A stretch of DNA of 64,000 nucleotides from Blastococcus sp. URHD0036 (GCF_000701365.1 NZ_JNIK01000017.1:343268-407267); one strand, 5' to 3'. Positions 48,028-59,880 are shown, counted from the stretch's first letter. Program-made: numbers and translations. Notes: generated by a model not told the origin, from the sequence alone.

Positions 48028-49249
48028 GGTTCACGATGACCGACGGCGTGGTGAGCTCCGCGGGCGTGCGGGGCAGCACGGTCGCGTAGTAGGAGCGGGC
48101 GGCACCGGTCGTGCCGACGTCCCGCCCGGCGTGCTCGGACAGGAACCAGCGGTGCTCCAGCACCTCGTGGAACACCTCGGCCGGCGCCAGGCGGCCGGCG
48201 AGCTCGGGCGGGATCGCCTCGACCACCGGCTGGTAGACCTCGGCCAGCCACCGGTGCGCGGCCACCGTCTCCGGCACCGGCCCGCCGGTCTTCTGCTCCA
48301 GGTAGGCGCGGAAGGCGCGGATGTCGTTGAGCAGCCGGCGCGCCTGACGTTCCTGCACCTCCAGGCCGGTCAGCCGGAAGAGCTCCCGCCGGTTGCCCCC
48401 GGGCTCGGACACCCGGGTCTCCACCCGCAGCCGGACGCCGTCCGGGGTGTCGAGCAGCTCCATCTCGCCGACGTCGAAGCCGAGGTCGTTGAGCCGCTGC
48501 AGCCGCTCGGCGACGCGGTACCGCTGCTCGTCGCGGGAGAACACCTCCTCGCGCGTCACCTCCTCCCAGAGCGCGGCGTAGCGGTGCGGGAGTCCCTCGG
48601 AGACCTCGATCGGGTCGATGCCCTCGGGCAGCAGCCCGCCGAACTGCAGGTCCAGCAGCTCGGCCCCGACCCGCTCGCGGGCCAGCTCCACGTCGTACAG
48701 CCGGCGCCCCGCCGACAGCGACGGCTGCCGGTCCGCGGTCTCGGCGTCGACCAGGTAGGCCGACAACGTGCCGGCGTCGAGCCGGAAGAGCGTGTTGGAC
48801 AGCGAGCAGTCGCCCCAGAAGATGCCCGCCAGGTGCAGGCGGACGAGGAGGACCACCATCGTGTCCAGCAGCTGGTCGGCGGAGTGGTCACCGGTCGGCC
48901 GCGAGAACAGGTACCGGTAGGACATCGAGTACTCGAGGTAGCGGGTGACGAGGACGGCCTGCTGGTCGCCCGGCCGGTCCACGCAGATGCCGAGGACCGA
49001 GACCGCCGGCAACCCCTCCTCCTCGAACTCCCCCAGCAGGGCGTACTCGTGCCGGGCCAGCGGCTCGGCGATCTCCTTGAGCGCGTAGACGCGGCCCTCG
49101 GCGGCGACGAAGCGCACGACGTGGCGGGAGATGCCGCGCTGCGGGACGTCGATCGTGAGCTCGGGGTCCCACTCCTCCAGCGGCTGGTGCCAGGGCAGCG
49201 GCAGGAGAGCGGCGCCGTCCGTGGCCGGGGGTCGGAAGAGGTACCGCAA
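48020..49249 (-). CDS. DUF4032 protein with kinase-like catalytic loop
   Basis: About 409 residues. GRVYALKEIAEPLARHEYAL gives a lysine and glutamate as in protein-kinase folds. GIFWGDCSLSNTLFR and LVDAETADRQ resemble the catalytic loop (D-x5-N) and metal-binding aspartate of lipopolysaccharide-kinase-like enzymes. The C-terminal part (LAEVYQPVVEAIPPELAGRL, then HEVLEHRWFLSEHAGRDVG) is the DUF4032 domain. Enzyme activity is inference. The start is probably TTG 49249 with GCGGAG 6 nt upstream; no ATG or GTG gives a better protein. Confidence 0.8.
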   Translation of the reverse strand: MRYLFRPPATDGAALLPLPWHQPLEEWDPELTIDVPQRGISRHVVRFVAAEGRVYALKEIAEPLARHEYALLGEFEEEGLPAVSVLGICVDRPGDQQAVLVTRYLEYSMSYRYLFSRPTGDHSADQLLDTMVVLLVRLHLAGIFWGDCSLSNTLFRLDAGTLSAYLVDAETADRQPSLSAGRRLYDVELARERVGAELLDLQFGGLLPEGIDPIEVSEGLPHRYAALWEEVTREEVFSRDEQRYRVAERLQRLNDLGFDVGEMELLDTPDGVRLRVETRVSEPGGNRRELFRLTGLEVQERQARRLLNDIRAFRAYLEQKTGGPVPETVAAHRWLAEVYQPVVEAIPPELAGRLAPAEVFHEVLEHRWFLSEHAGRDVGTTGAARSYYATVLPRTPAELTTPSVIVNRP

Positions 49250-49341
49250 CGCGAGCTCCGCAGGGCCGGGCCTGCCGTGCCGCTCCGTTGCGGCCGGCGG
49301 GAGGTCCCCAGCCTGGCACGGCGGCCGGGCCGCCGCACGGC

Positions 49342-49854
49342 TCAGCCCGGCGGCGGGAGGACGGCGGCCAGGCGGCGCGCCTGCCGCCGGCGGGCCGGTG
49401 GATCGGCGGGCTGGAGGACCAGGCCGAGCAACCAGCGGCCGGTGGTGCCGGCGCCGTCCGCGTCGGTCTGCAGCACCTCGGCCAGGGCAGCGCCGACCTC
49501 GGCCCACCGCTCGGGGCCGGCGCCGAGCAGCGCCACCAGGTCGGCAGGGTCGGTGACGGCCATCGTCCGCAGCACGGGGTGGTCGGCCACCTCGTCGGCG
49601 AGCAGGACCAGGGCCTCGACCGGTGGCCGGCCGGTGGCGGCCTCGGTCAGCCGCCGCAGCTCGGCCGACAGCAGGGCACGGACCACGTCGTCCTTCGTGC
49701 GGAAGTGGTTGTACAGGGTCCCCTTCGCCACGCCCGCGGCCGCGGCGACCGCCTGCATCGTCGTGGCGCGGACGCCGGTCGCCGCGAAGGCGTCCGCCGC
49801 TCCGCGCAGCAGCCCGGCCCGCGTGCGGCCCATGACCGCGCGCGGAGCGGGCAC
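49342..49854 (-). CDS. TetR-family transcriptional regulator
   Basis: 170 residues. The N-terminal HTH is typical (GAADAFAATGVRATTMQAVA, then AGVAKGTLYNHFRTKDDVVR); the ligand domain is short. Targets are unknown. The start may be GTG 49854 or ATG 49833. It follows clgR by 16 bp on the same strand and may be co-transcribed. Confidence 0.88.
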   Translation of the reverse strand: MPAPRAVMGRTRAGLLRGAADAFAATGVRATTMQAVAAAAGVAKGTLYNHFRTKDDVVRALLSAELRRLTEAATGRPPVEALVLLADEVADHPVLRTMAVTDPADLVALLGAGPERWAEVGAALAEVLQTDADGAGTTGRWLLGLVLQPADPPARRRQARRLAAVLPPPG

Positions 49855-49870
49855 GGGGAGCGGGCCTGCC

Positions 49871-50278
49871 TCAGGCGGCGAGCGAGACCGCCTCGCCGCG
49901 GCGCAGGCCGGAGCGGGCGGGCTGGCCGGCGCCCACGAGCGCCAGCGCGGGCTCCGCGGCAGCGGACTCGAGGGCCGCCTCGACGTCGGGATCGGCGGCC
50001 GGACGGGCGGATGCGGCGGCCGGCGGGACGGGCCGCAGCCCGCCGTCGGCGCCGCGCATCTCCTGGCTCACCTCGGCGAGCAGGTCGGCCAGCTCCAGGT
50101 CGAGGGCGTCGCAGATCGAGGCGAGCAGCTCGGAGGAGGCCTCCTTCTGACCGCGCTCCACCTCGGAGAGGTAGCCCAGGCTCACCCGGGCGACGCCGGA
50201 GACGTCGCGCAGCGTGCGTCGCTGCCGCAGCCGGTGCCCGCGCAGGGTGTTCCCCAGCTGGGTGCGCAACAGCGTCAT
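49871..50278 (-). CDS. clgR: Clp protease gene regulator ClgR
   Basis: 135 residues. An XRE-type HTH (about 10-68) carries the ClgR hallmark [21 protein letters not shown] and [19 protein letters not shown]. ClgR activates clpP and other protein-quality and membrane-stress genes. The C-terminus ends SLAA; terminal alanines make ClgR of other actinobacteria a Clp substrate. It lies downstream of ftsK-rimO-pgsA as in Mycobacterium and Streptomyces, but cinA is missing from between pgsA and clgR. ATG 50278 has AGGAG upstream. Confidence 0.93.
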   Translation of the reverse strand: MTLLRTQLGNTLRGHRLRQRRTLRDVSGVARVSLGYLSEVERGQKEASSELLASICDALDLELADLLAEVSQEMRGADGGLRPVPPAAASARPAADPDVEAALESAAAEPALALVGAGQPARSGLRRGEAVSLAA

Positions 50279-50337
50279 GGCCGTCTCCTGTCCTGCCTGT
50301 GCGGAAGCGGCGGCGCCCCGGGGGGCGCCGTGCGCTC

Positions 50338-50343
50338 ACGGTA
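50338..50343 (-). promoter_or_regulatory. -10 element TACCGT of clgR
   Basis: TACCGT on the minus strand lies 59 bp before the clgR ATG. The leader between them contains a GC-rich inverted repeat around 50311-50330. Confidence 0.4.
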
Positions 50344-50384
50344 CGCGGCGCCGGGGACAGGACTGCGCCCATCCCGGTCGCGTC

Positions 50385-50395
50385 CGCTCATGGCG
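50385..50395. promoter_or_regulatory. candidate ClgR box upstream of clgR
   Basis: CGC-TCATG-GCG fits the reported ClgR half-sites CGC-N5-GCG and is extended by GTTA on the minus strand (GTTACGC). It lies about 42 bp upstream of the -10, as expected for an activator site; autoactivation is plausible. Confidence 0.45.
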
Positions 50396-50426
50396 TAACG
50401 CCGAGGTCGACCCCGCCCTTCCCGCG

Positions 50427-51092
50427 TCATGCGGCGGTGTCGGTCCGCTCTCCCGTGCCTCCGGCCGCGGCCCGGCGGGCGGCGGCCGCGCGCATGGCGC
50501 GGGCGCTGGTCCGCCGCAGGGTGAGGGCGCGGACCACGTAGTCCAGCCCGGTCAGCAGCGTGAGGACCAGCGCCGCGGCCATCACCCACCAGCGCGCGGT
50601 GGCCAGGACGCCGGTCAGCGGGAGGATGTACAGCCCGATCGCGAGCGACTGGACGACGGTCTTCGCCTTGCCGCCGCGGCTGGCGGCGATCACGCCGTGC
50701 CGGATGACCCAGAAGCGCAGCAGGGTCACCCCGATCTCGCGGACGAGGATCGCGACGGTCACCCACCACGGCAGCAGCTCGAGCACCGAGAGGCCGATGA
50801 GCGCGGTGCCGGTGAGGGCCTTGTCGGCGATCGGGTCGGCGAGCTTGCCGAACTCCGTCACCTGGCCGGTGCGGCGCGCGATCAGCCCGTCGTAGCGGTC
50901 GGTGATGATCGCGACCGCGAAGAAGAGGGTCGCCCAGTAGCGGCGGTTGTCGTCGAGCCCGCCGTCGCTGAGCAGCAGCACCGCGAAGACGGGGACCACG
51001 GCCAGGCGCAAGACGGTGAGCGCGTTCGGGACGTTCACCAGCCGCACCGACTGGACCGGCGTGGCAGCCGGGTCCGGAGCGACGTCGCTCAC
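50427..51092 (-). CDS. pgsA: CDP-diacylglycerol-glycerol-3-phosphate phosphatidyltransferase
   Basis: 221 residues with about four to six transmembrane helices and the CDP-alcohol phosphotransferase motif TDRYDGLIAR, then GKLADPIADKAL (pattern D-x2-DG-x2-AR ... G-x3-D-x3-D). It makes phosphatidylglycerol phosphate. The C-terminus is basic and Ala-rich. The start lies 5 bp after the rimO stop, so it is co-transcribed with rimO. Confidence 0.93.
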   Translation of the reverse strand: MSDVAPDPAATPVQSVRLVNVPNALTVLRLAVVPVFAVLLLSDGGLDDNRRYWATLFFAVAIITDRYDGLIARRTGQVTEFGKLADPIADKALTGTALIGLSVLELLPWWVTVAILVREIGVTLLRFWVIRHGVIAASRGGKAKTVVQSLAIGLYILPLTGVLATARWWVMAAALVLTLLTGLDYVVRALTLRRTSARAMRAAAARRAAAGGTGERTDTAA

Positions 51093-51097
51093 GGCGC

Positions 51098-52534
51098 TCA
51101 GCGTCCTGCCTCGACGAGGGCGGGCACCACCGCGTCGGCGACCAGGTCCACGCCCTCGGTGGCCACGACCACCGCCCGGACCAGCTGGCCGGCGACGGCG
51201 CCCGCGGGGACGCCGGTCACGGTCGTCGTCCCGTCGGCGTCGGGGTCCTGGTGCGCGGCGTGACCGGCCCACGTGCCGACGCCGTCGCTGGCCGAGAGGT
51301 CCTCGGTGAGCAGCACCTCCACGGCCTCGCCGACACGGTCCTCGGCGCGCTGCGCCGTCAGCTCCTCGACCAGGTCGGTGATCCGCCGGACCCGGTCGTC
51401 GATCTCGTGCTGGTCGAGCTTCCCGGGCAGTCCCATCGCCTCGGTGCCCTCCTCGTCGGAGTAGCCGAACACGCCGACCGCGTCCAGGCGGCCCTCGACG
51501 AGGAAGCGCTCGAGCTCGGCGACGTCGTCCTCGGTCTCCCCCGGGAAGCCGAGGATGACGTTCGTCCGGAAACCCGCCGTGGGGGCCAGCTCCCGTGCCC
51601 GCTCGATCAGGCGCAGGAAGTCCTCGGTGCCCCCGAAGCGGCGCATCCGGCGCAGCAGGGACGGCGAGGAGTGCTGGAAGGAGAGGTCGAAGTACGGCGC
51701 GACACCCGCGGTGCCGGCGATGACCTCCACCAGGCCCGGCCGCAGCTCGGCGGGCTGGAGGTAGGCGACCCGGATCCGGGCGATGCCCTCGATCGACGCG
51801 ATCTGGGGCAGCAGCTTCTCCAGCGCCCGCAGGTCGCCGAGGTCCTTGCCGTAGGAGGTGTTGTTCTCGCTGACCAGCACCAGCTCGGTGACGCCCTGAC
51901 CGGCCAGCCAGCGCGCCTCCTCGAGGACCTCGGCCGGCGTGCGCGAGACGAAGGCGCCGCGGAAGGTGGGGATGGCGCAGAAGGCGCAGCGGCGGTCGCA
52001 GCCCGAGGCGAGCTTGAGCGCGGCCGAGGGACCCGACGCCAGCCGCTTGCGCTGCAGCCAGCCGTGGCCGGGGATCGCCGGGGCGTCGTCCGCGACGACG
52101 GCCGCGGTCCGCTCCACCGGGCTGATGGGCAGCAGCGTGCGGCGGTCGCGCGGGGTGTGCGGCACCAGCGGGCGACCGGCGAGCACGTCGTCGAGCCGGT
52201 CGCCGATGGCCGAGTAGTCGTCGAAGCCCAGGACCGTGGCCTCGGGCAGCGCACCGGCGAGCTCGGAGCCGTAGCGCTCGGCCATGCAGCCCACCGCGAT
52301 GACCTCGGCGCCGGAGTCGGTGGCGGCGAGGATCGCGTCGACCGAGTCCTTCTTCGCGGACTCGATGAAGCCGCAGGTGTTGACCAGGACGGCGTCGGCG
52401 CCCTCGGCGTCCTCGACGAGGGTGTAGCCGTCGGCCGCCAGCCGACCGGCCAGCTCCTCGGAGTCGACCTCGTTGCGGGCGCACCCGAGGGTCACCACCG
52501 CCACCGTGCGGGCAGGGCTGGGCGGGGGTGTCAC
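51098..52534 (-). CDS. rimO: ribosomal protein uS12 methylthiotransferase RimO
   Basis: 478 residues; radical-SAM enzyme methylthiolating an aspartate of ribosomal protein S12. The UPF0004 domain begins [18 protein letters not shown], the SAM cluster motif is [14 protein letters not shown], and a TRAM domain ends the protein ([19 protein letters not shown]). SLGCARN rather than TYGCQMN separates it from MiaB. A TACGAT -10 lies 6 nt before the GTG. Confidence 0.96.
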   Translation of the reverse strand: MTPPPSPARTVAVVTLGCARNEVDSEELAGRLAADGYTLVEDAEGADAVLVNTCGFIESAKKDSVDAILAATDSGAEVIAVGCMAERYGSELAGALPEATVLGFDDYSAIGDRLDDVLAGRPLVPHTPRDRRTLLPISPVERTAAVVADDAPAIPGHGWLQRKRLASGPSAALKLASGCDRRCAFCAIPTFRGAFVSRTPAEVLEEARWLAGQGVTELVLVSENNTSYGKDLGDLRALEKLLPQIASIEGIARIRVAYLQPAELRPGLVEVIAGTAGVAPYFDLSFQHSSPSLLRRMRRFGGTEDFLRLIERARELAPTAGFRTNVILGFPGETEDDVAELERFLVEGRLDAVGVFGYSDEEGTEAMGLPGKLDQHEIDDRVRRITDLVEELTAQRAEDRVGEAVEVLLTEDLSASDGVGTWAGHAAHQDPDADGTTTVTGVPAGAVAGQLVRAVVVATEGVDLVADAVVPALVEAGR

Positions 52535-52540
52535 CCGGCC

Positions 52541-52546
52541 ATCGTA
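52541..52546 (-). promoter_or_regulatory. -10 element TACGAT, leaderless start of rimO
   Basis: TACGAT on the minus strand ends 6 nt before the GTG at 52534. Confidence 0.5.
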
Positions 52547-52587
52547 GTCGCCGCCGGGGCTCCCGTCGGGCGAACGGGAGGTGACGC

Positions 52588-52611
52588 TCAGCCCTCTCCC
52601 CCGCTGCCGTT
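52588..52611 (-). repeat. 24-bp direct repeat, extra copy of the ftsK 3' end
   Basis: Identical to 52653-52676, which encodes the last residues of FtsK (NGSGGEG and the stop). This copy lies 65 bp downstream in the ftsK-rimO gap and has a weaker match just beyond it. It looks like a local duplication. Confidence 0.85.
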
Positions 52612-52652
52612 ACGAGGAGCTGTCGGGGACGGCCGCCGACCGGCGCCGCGCA

Positions 52653-55208
<2,556 letters not shown>

Positions 55209-55215
55209 GCGTCAG

Positions 55216-55221
55216 ACGGTA
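55216..55221 (-). promoter_or_regulatory. -10 element TACCGT, leaderless start of ftsK
   Basis: TACCGT on the minus strand ends 7 nt before the ftsK ATG; no ribosome-binding site. Confidence 0.5.
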
Positions 55222-55270
55222 ATCCCGCGAGGGCCGCCGTCCGGGCAGGCGGACGCACGTGTTGCCGCCC

Positions 55271-55276
55271 TACGGT
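55271..55276 (+). promoter_or_regulatory. -10 element TACGGT, leaderless start of S9 peptidase gene
   Basis: TACGGT ends 6 nt before the ATG at 55283, which supports that start over GTG 55259. Confidence 0.5.
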
Positions 55277-55282
55277 CGGGCC

Positions 55283-57226
55283 ATGGCTGATCCCACACCG
55301 GTCCCGTACGGCAGCTGGCCCGCCCCGATCACCTCGGCGCTGGTGGTCCGCGCCGCTGCCCGCCCGGGCGAGGTAGTGGTCGACGGCGACGACGTCTGGT
55401 GGTCGGAGTCACGCCCGGGTGAGGCCGGCCGGTCGGCCCTGGTGCGCCGCTCCCCCGACGGCACGGTGACCGACGTCCTCCCCCCGCCGTGGAACGCGCG
55501 GACCCGGGTGCACGAGTACGGCGGCGGCGCGTGGACGGTGGCCGGCGGGGTGCTGTGGTTCGCCGAGTTCTCCGACCAGCGGCTGTACCGGCTGGCACCG
55601 GGCGACGCCGGCCCGGTGGCGGTCACGCCCGGGCCGGCGATCCCGTCCGGGGTGCGGTTCGCCGATCTGCGGGTGGTCCCCGGCGGGGTGCTCGCCGTCC
55701 GGGAGACCCACACGCCGTCCGGGGCGGCCGCCGACGTGGTGAACGAGATCGTCCGGGTGGCCGACGACGGCAGCACCGAGGTGCTCGTCAGCGGCCCGGA
55801 CTTCGTGTCGGACCCGCGCCTGGCGCCGGACGGGGTCACGCTGTCGTGGCTGCAGTGGGACCACCCGACCATGCCGTGGGACGCCGCCCAGCTGGTCGTC
55901 CGGGCCCAGGACGGGACGCATCACGTGCTGGCGGGCGGGCCCGGGGAGTCCGTCGTCCAGCCGGTGTGGGGCGAGGACCTGGCGCTGTGGTGGTTCAGCG
56001 ACCAGACCGACTCCTGGTCGCTGTACCGCAAGCGGCCGCACGAGGAGCCCGAACTCGTCGTCGACGTCGGCAGTGACATCGCCGGTCCGCAGTGGGTGTT
56101 CGGGCAGAGCCGGTTCGCGCTGCTCGCCGACGGGCGGGCCGCCTTCGCGTACGGCCGCGACGGCGCCGACCGGCTCGCCGTCCTCGAGTCCGACGGGACC
56201 GTACGGGAACTCGGCGTCCCGTTCAGCGCCTACCAGTCGATCACCGCCCAGGGCACGCGCGTCGTGTGTGCCGCCGGCGGCCCGGCCGACGAGCCCGTCG
56301 TCCTGCGGGTGGACGTCGACGGCGGGCACACCGAGGTCCTCCGTCCGGCCCGGGACCTCGGGCTGGACCCGACGTGGTTCTCCCGCCCGGAGCACGTCTC
56401 CTTCCCGACCCCGGACGGCGGCACCGGCATCGACACCGCGCACGCGCTCGTCTACCCGCCCGCCAACCCCGACGTCCGGGCGGTCGACGGGGAGCTGCCG
56501 CCGCTGCTCGTGATGGTCCACGGCGGACCCACCTCGGCCGCGTCCCCGGTGCTGAGCCTCGCCATCCAGTACTGGACCTCCCGTGGCTTCTGCGTGGCCG
56601 ACGTCGACTACCGCGGCTCCACCGGCTACGGGCGGCGCTACCGCGATGCACTACAGGGCCGCTGGGGCGTCGTCGACCTGGACGACGTCATCGCCTGCGC
56701 CCGGTACCTCGCCGGGGCCGGCCGGGTCGACCCGGCCCGGATGGCGATCCGCGGCGGCTCGGCGGGCGGGTTCACCACCCTGGCGGCCCTGGCCATGCGC
56801 CCGGGCACCTTCTCGGCCGGCGCCAGCCACTTCGGTGTCGCGGACCTGGACGCGCTGGCCCGGGACACCCACAAGTTCGAGTCCCGCTACCTCGACGGGC
56901 TGGTCGCGCCGTGGCCGGAGCGGGCCGACGTCTACGAGGAGCGCTCGCCCCTGTCGCACGTGGACACCCTCGACACCCCGCTCGCGGTCTTCCAGGGCGA
57001 GGAGGACCGCATCGTGCCGCTGGAGCAGGCCGAGGCGATCGTCGCGGCGTTGCGCGAGCGGGGTGTCCCGCACGCGTACCTGCGCTTCCCCGGCGAGCAG
57101 CACGGGTTCCGGCGGGCGGAGAACATCCGTGCGGCGCTGGACGGCGAGCTGTCGTTCTACGCCCAGGTGTGGGGCTTCGACCTGCCGGCCGCCGAGGGCA
57201 TCACGCCCATCGACGTCGTCCGCTGA
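55283..57226 (+). CDS. S9-family (prolyl oligopeptidase) serine peptidase
   Basis: 647 residues. An N-terminal beta-propeller (about 20-380, with RVHEYGGGAWTVAGG and SDPRLAPDGVTLSWLQWDHP) is followed by an alpha/beta-hydrolase domain with nucleophile IRGGSAGGFTT, acid in GEEDRIVPLEQ and His in GEQHGFRR. It resembles dipeptidyl/acylaminoacyl peptidases. No signal peptide is visible, so it is cytoplasmic. It diverges from ftsK and converges on rnj. Confidence 0.93.
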   Translation: MADPTPVPYGSWPAPITSALVVRAAARPGEVVVDGDDVWWSESRPGEAGRSALVRRSPDGTVTDVLPPPWNARTRVHEYGGGAWTVAGGVLWFAEFSDQRLYRLAPGDAGPVAVTPGPAIPSGVRFADLRVVPGGVLAVRETHTPSGAAADVVNEIVRVADDGSTEVLVSGPDFVSDPRLAPDGVTLSWLQWDHPTMPWDAAQLVVRAQDGTHHVLAGGPGESVVQPVWGEDLALWWFSDQTDSWSLYRKRPHEEPELVVDVGSDIAGPQWVFGQSRFALLADGRAAFAYGRDGADRLAVLESDGTVRELGVPFSAYQSITAQGTRVVCAAGGPADEPVVLRVDVDGGHTEVLRPARDLGLDPTWFSRPEHVSFPTPDGGTGIDTAHALVYPPANPDVRAVDGELPPLLVMVHGGPTSAASPVLSLAIQYWTSRGFCVADVDYRGSTGYGRRYRDALQGRWGVVDLDDVIACARYLAGAGRVDPARMAIRGGSAGGFTTLAALAMRPGTFSAGASHFGVADLDALARDTHKFESRYLDGLVAPWPERADVYEERSPLSHVDTLDTPLAVFQGEEDRIVPLEQAEAIVAALRERGVPHAYLRFPGEQHGFRRAENIRAALDGELSFYAQVWGFDLPAAEGITPIDVVR

Positions 57227-57231
57227 CCTGA

Positions 57232-57274
57232 GCGGAGTGCAGGAGTGCAGGAAACCTGCACTCCCACACTCCGC
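57232..57274. terminator. long hairpin between convergent S9 peptidase gene and rnj
   Basis: GGAGTGCAGG/CCTGCACTCC closes a 3-nt AAA loop and is continued after a 2x2 internal loop by GCGGAGTG/CACTCCGC. It fills almost all the space between the two stops. Confidence 0.85.
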
Positions 57275-58974
57275 TAGACCTCGAGGACGGTGGGGATGAT
57301 CATCGGGCGGCGGCGGTAGGTGTCGCTCACCCACTTGCCGACCGTCCGCCGGATCACCTGCGAGAGCCGGTGGGCGTCGACCTCGCCGTCCTCCAGCGTG
57401 CGCCGGAGGACGTCCTCGACCAGCCGCAGCACCTCGTCGAATGCCGCCGGGTTCTGCGAGAAGCCACGGGTCGACAGGTGCACCGGCCGCACGATCGTCC
57501 GGGTCGAGGGCTCCACGACGACGGTGAGGGCGACGAAGCCCTCGTCCCCGAGGATCCGCCGCTCCTGGAGGGACTCCTCGCCGACATCGCCGACGTTCAG
57601 GCCGTCGACGTAGACGTTGCCGATCGGCACCGAGCCGACGATGGAGGCCTTGCCGTCGACGAGGTCCACGACCACGCCGTCCTCGGCGAGGAGGATCCGG
57701 TCGGTGGCCATCCCGGTCTGCTCGGCCAGCGCCGCGTGGGCGCGCAGGTGCCGCCACTCGCCGTGCACGGGCATCAGGTAACGCGGCTTGGCGACGTTGA
57801 GCAGCGTGCGCAGCTCCCCGGCCGGGGCGTGCCCGGAGACGTGCACCATCGCCGTCTCCTTGTGGATCACGGTCGCGCCCAGTCGGGCCAGCCCGTTGAT
57901 CACCTTGTAGACGGCGGTCTCGTTGCCCGGCACCAGGGACGACGCCAGGACGATCGTGTCGCCGGCCTCGATCGTCACCTGGTGGTGCTCCCCGCGGGCC
58001 ATCCGCCCGAGGGCCGACAGCGGCTCGCCCTGCGAGCCGGTGCTGACCAGCACGACCTGCTCGCCGGGCATCTTCGTCGCCTCGTCGAGGGAGACCATCA
58101 GGCCGGGAGCCATGCGGAGCAGGCCGAGGTCGCGGGCGACGCCCATGTTGCGGACCATCGAGCGGCCCACGAAGGCCACCTTGCGGCCGTGCGCGTCGGC
58201 GGCGTCGAGCACCTGCTGGATGCGGTGCACGTGGCTGGCGAAGCTGGAGACGATCAGGCGCTGGGTCGCGCGGCGGAAGACGTCGTCCAGGACCGGACCG
58301 ATCGCGCGCTCGCTCGTGACGAACCCCGGCACCTCGGCGTTCGTGGAGTCGCTGAGCAGCAGGTCGATGCCCTCGATGCCCAGCCGGGCGAAGGCGCCCA
58401 GGTCGGTGAGGACGCCGTCCAGCGGCAGCTGGTCCATCTTGAAGTCCCCGGTGTGCACCAGCAGGCCGGCCGGCGTGTGCACGGCGACGGCGAGGGCGTC
58501 GGGGATCGAGTGGTTGACCTTGATGAACTCGCAGTGGAACGGGCCGGCCAGGTGGTCGTCGCCGCCGGCCACCTCGACCAGCACCGGGTCGATGCGGTGC
58601 TCGCGCAGCTTCGCCCTGACCAGCGCCAGGGTGAACCGGGAGCCGACCAGCGGGATGTCGCCGCGCAGCCGCAGCAGGTAGGGCAGCGCGCCGATGTGGT
58701 CCTCGTGGCCGTGGGTGAGGACCACCGCGTCGATGTCGTCGAGCCGGTGCTCGATCACGCCGAAGTCCGGGAGGATCAGGTCGATGCCGGGCTGCTCGGC
58801 CTCGGGGAACAGGACCCCGCAGTCGATGACGAGCAGCCGCCCCTCGAACTCGAGGACGGCCATGTTGCGGCCGATCTCGCCCAGTCCGCCGAGGGCCATC
58901 ACACGCAGCCCTCCGTCGGGCAGCGGCGGCGGCGTCTTGAGGTCCAGGTGCGGTTGGGTGGTCGGGGCACTCAC
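57274..58974 (-). CDS. rnj: ribonuclease J
   Basis: 566 residues; a metallo-beta-lactamase/beta-CASP nuclease with 5'-3' exo- and endonuclease activity in mRNA and rRNA maturation. The zinc motif is THGHEDHIGALP, with HTGDFKMDQ and SDSTNAE following. The beta-CASP domain includes SFASHVHRIQQVLDAA and HVSGHAPAGEL. The GTG start overlaps the dapA stop as GTGA, the usual dapA-rnj coupling in actinobacteria. Confidence 0.96.
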   Translation of the reverse strand: MSAPTTQPHLDLKTPPPLPDGGLRVMALGGLGEIGRNMAVLEFEGRLLVIDCGVLFPEAEQPGIDLILPDFGVIEHRLDDIDAVVLTHGHEDHIGALPYLLRLRGDIPLVGSRFTLALVRAKLREHRIDPVLVEVAGGDDHLAGPFHCEFIKVNHSIPDALAVAVHTPAGLLVHTGDFKMDQLPLDGVLTDLGAFARLGIEGIDLLLSDSTNAEVPGFVTSERAIGPVLDDVFRRATQRLIVSSFASHVHRIQQVLDAADAHGRKVAFVGRSMVRNMGVARDLGLLRMAPGLMVSLDEATKMPGEQVVLVSTGSQGEPLSALGRMARGEHHQVTIEAGDTIVLASSLVPGNETAVYKVINGLARLGATVIHKETAMVHVSGHAPAGELRTLLNVAKPRYLMPVHGEWRHLRAHAALAEQTGMATDRILLAEDGVVVDLVDGKASIVGSVPIGNVYVDGLNVGDVGEESLQERRILGDEGFVALTVVVEPSTRTIVRPVHLSTRGFSQNPAAFDEVLRLVEDVLRRTLEDGEVDAHRLSQVIRRTVGKWVSDTYRRRPMIIPTVLEV

Positions 58975-59867
58975 AGGATGACGCCTCCGGCGGCGAGATC
59001 GGTGCGCAGCTGGTCGAGCTGCTGGGGGGTGGCGTCGACCATCGGAGGCCGGACCGGGCCGCTGGGCAGACCCAGCTCCCGCAGTGCGGCCTTGACGAGG
59101 ATGACGCCCTGGGTTCGGAAGATGCCGGTGTAGACCGGCAGGAGGTGCTCGTTCACGGCCCGGGCCTTCTCGAGGTCCCCGGCCTCGACCGCGGACACGA
59201 GCTCCGCCAGCCGGGGGCCGACGAGGTGGCCGACGACGCTCACGACGCCGACGGCGCCGAGGGCCAGCAGCGGGAGGTTCAGCATGTCCTCGCCGCTGTA
59301 GTAGGCGAGGTCGGTGCGGGCGAGGGTCCAGGCGACCGCCCCGAGGTCGCCCTTGGCGTCCTTCACCGCGACGATCCGCGGGTGCTCGGCGGCGCGGGCC
59401 AGGGTGTCGACCTCGATCGGCACGCCCGAGCGGGGCGGGATGTCGTAGAGCATCACCGGGAGGTCGGTGGCGTCGGCGACGGCGGTGAAGTGGCGCAGGA
59501 GGCCTTCCTGCGGCGGCTTGCTGTAGTACGGCGTCACGACCATGAGCCCGTGCGCGCCCAGCCGCGCGGCGTCACGGGCCTTGTCGATCGAGTGCGCGGT
59601 GTCGTTCGTGCCGACCCCCGCGACGACGGCGGCGCGGTCACCCACCGCGTCGAGGACCGCCTCCAGCAGCGCCCGCTGCTCGGCGTCGGTGACGGTCGGC
59701 GACTCCCCCGTCGTCCCGGACACCACGAGGCCGTCGTGCGCGCCACGGTCGACCAGGTGGGCGGCCAGCGTCTGCGCACCGGCGAGGTCGATCGAGCCGT
59801 CGTCGGTGAACGGCGTGACCATGGCCGAGAGCACGCGGCCGAAGGGCCGCGCCGGGTCGCTGGTCAT
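58971..59867 (-). CDS. dapA: 4-hydroxy-tetrahydrodipicolinate synthase
   Basis: 298 residues; condenses pyruvate with aspartate semialdehyde in the lysine/diaminopimelate pathway. The Schiff-base lysine is in IVAVKDAKGDL, the tyrosine in LYDIPPRSG, and the GTTGESPT motif binds the pyruvate carboxylate. ATG 59867 is chosen because a TAGATT -10 lies 7 nt before it (leaderless); ATG 59900 would add 11 residues. It is followed by rnj with overlapping codons. Confidence 0.96.
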   Translation of the reverse strand: MTSDPARPFGRVLSAMVTPFTDDGSIDLAGAQTLAAHLVDRGAHDGLVVSGTTGESPTVTDAEQRALLEAVLDAVGDRAAVVAGVGTNDTAHSIDKARDAARLGAHGLMVVTPYYSKPPQEGLLRHFTAVADATDLPVMLYDIPPRSGVPIEVDTLARAAEHPRIVAVKDAKGDLGAVAWTLARTDLAYYSGEDMLNLPLLALGAVGVVSVVGHLVGPRLAELVSAVEAGDLEKARAVNEHLLPVYTGIFRTQGVILVKAALRELGLPSGPVRPPMVDATPQQLDQLRTDLAAGGVIL

Positions 59868-59874
59868 GGTGGTG

Positions 59875-59880
59875 AATCTA
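59875..59880 (-). promoter_or_regulatory. -10 element TAGATT, leaderless start of dapA
   Basis: TAGATT on the minus strand ends 7 nt before the ATG at 59867. Confidence 0.5.
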
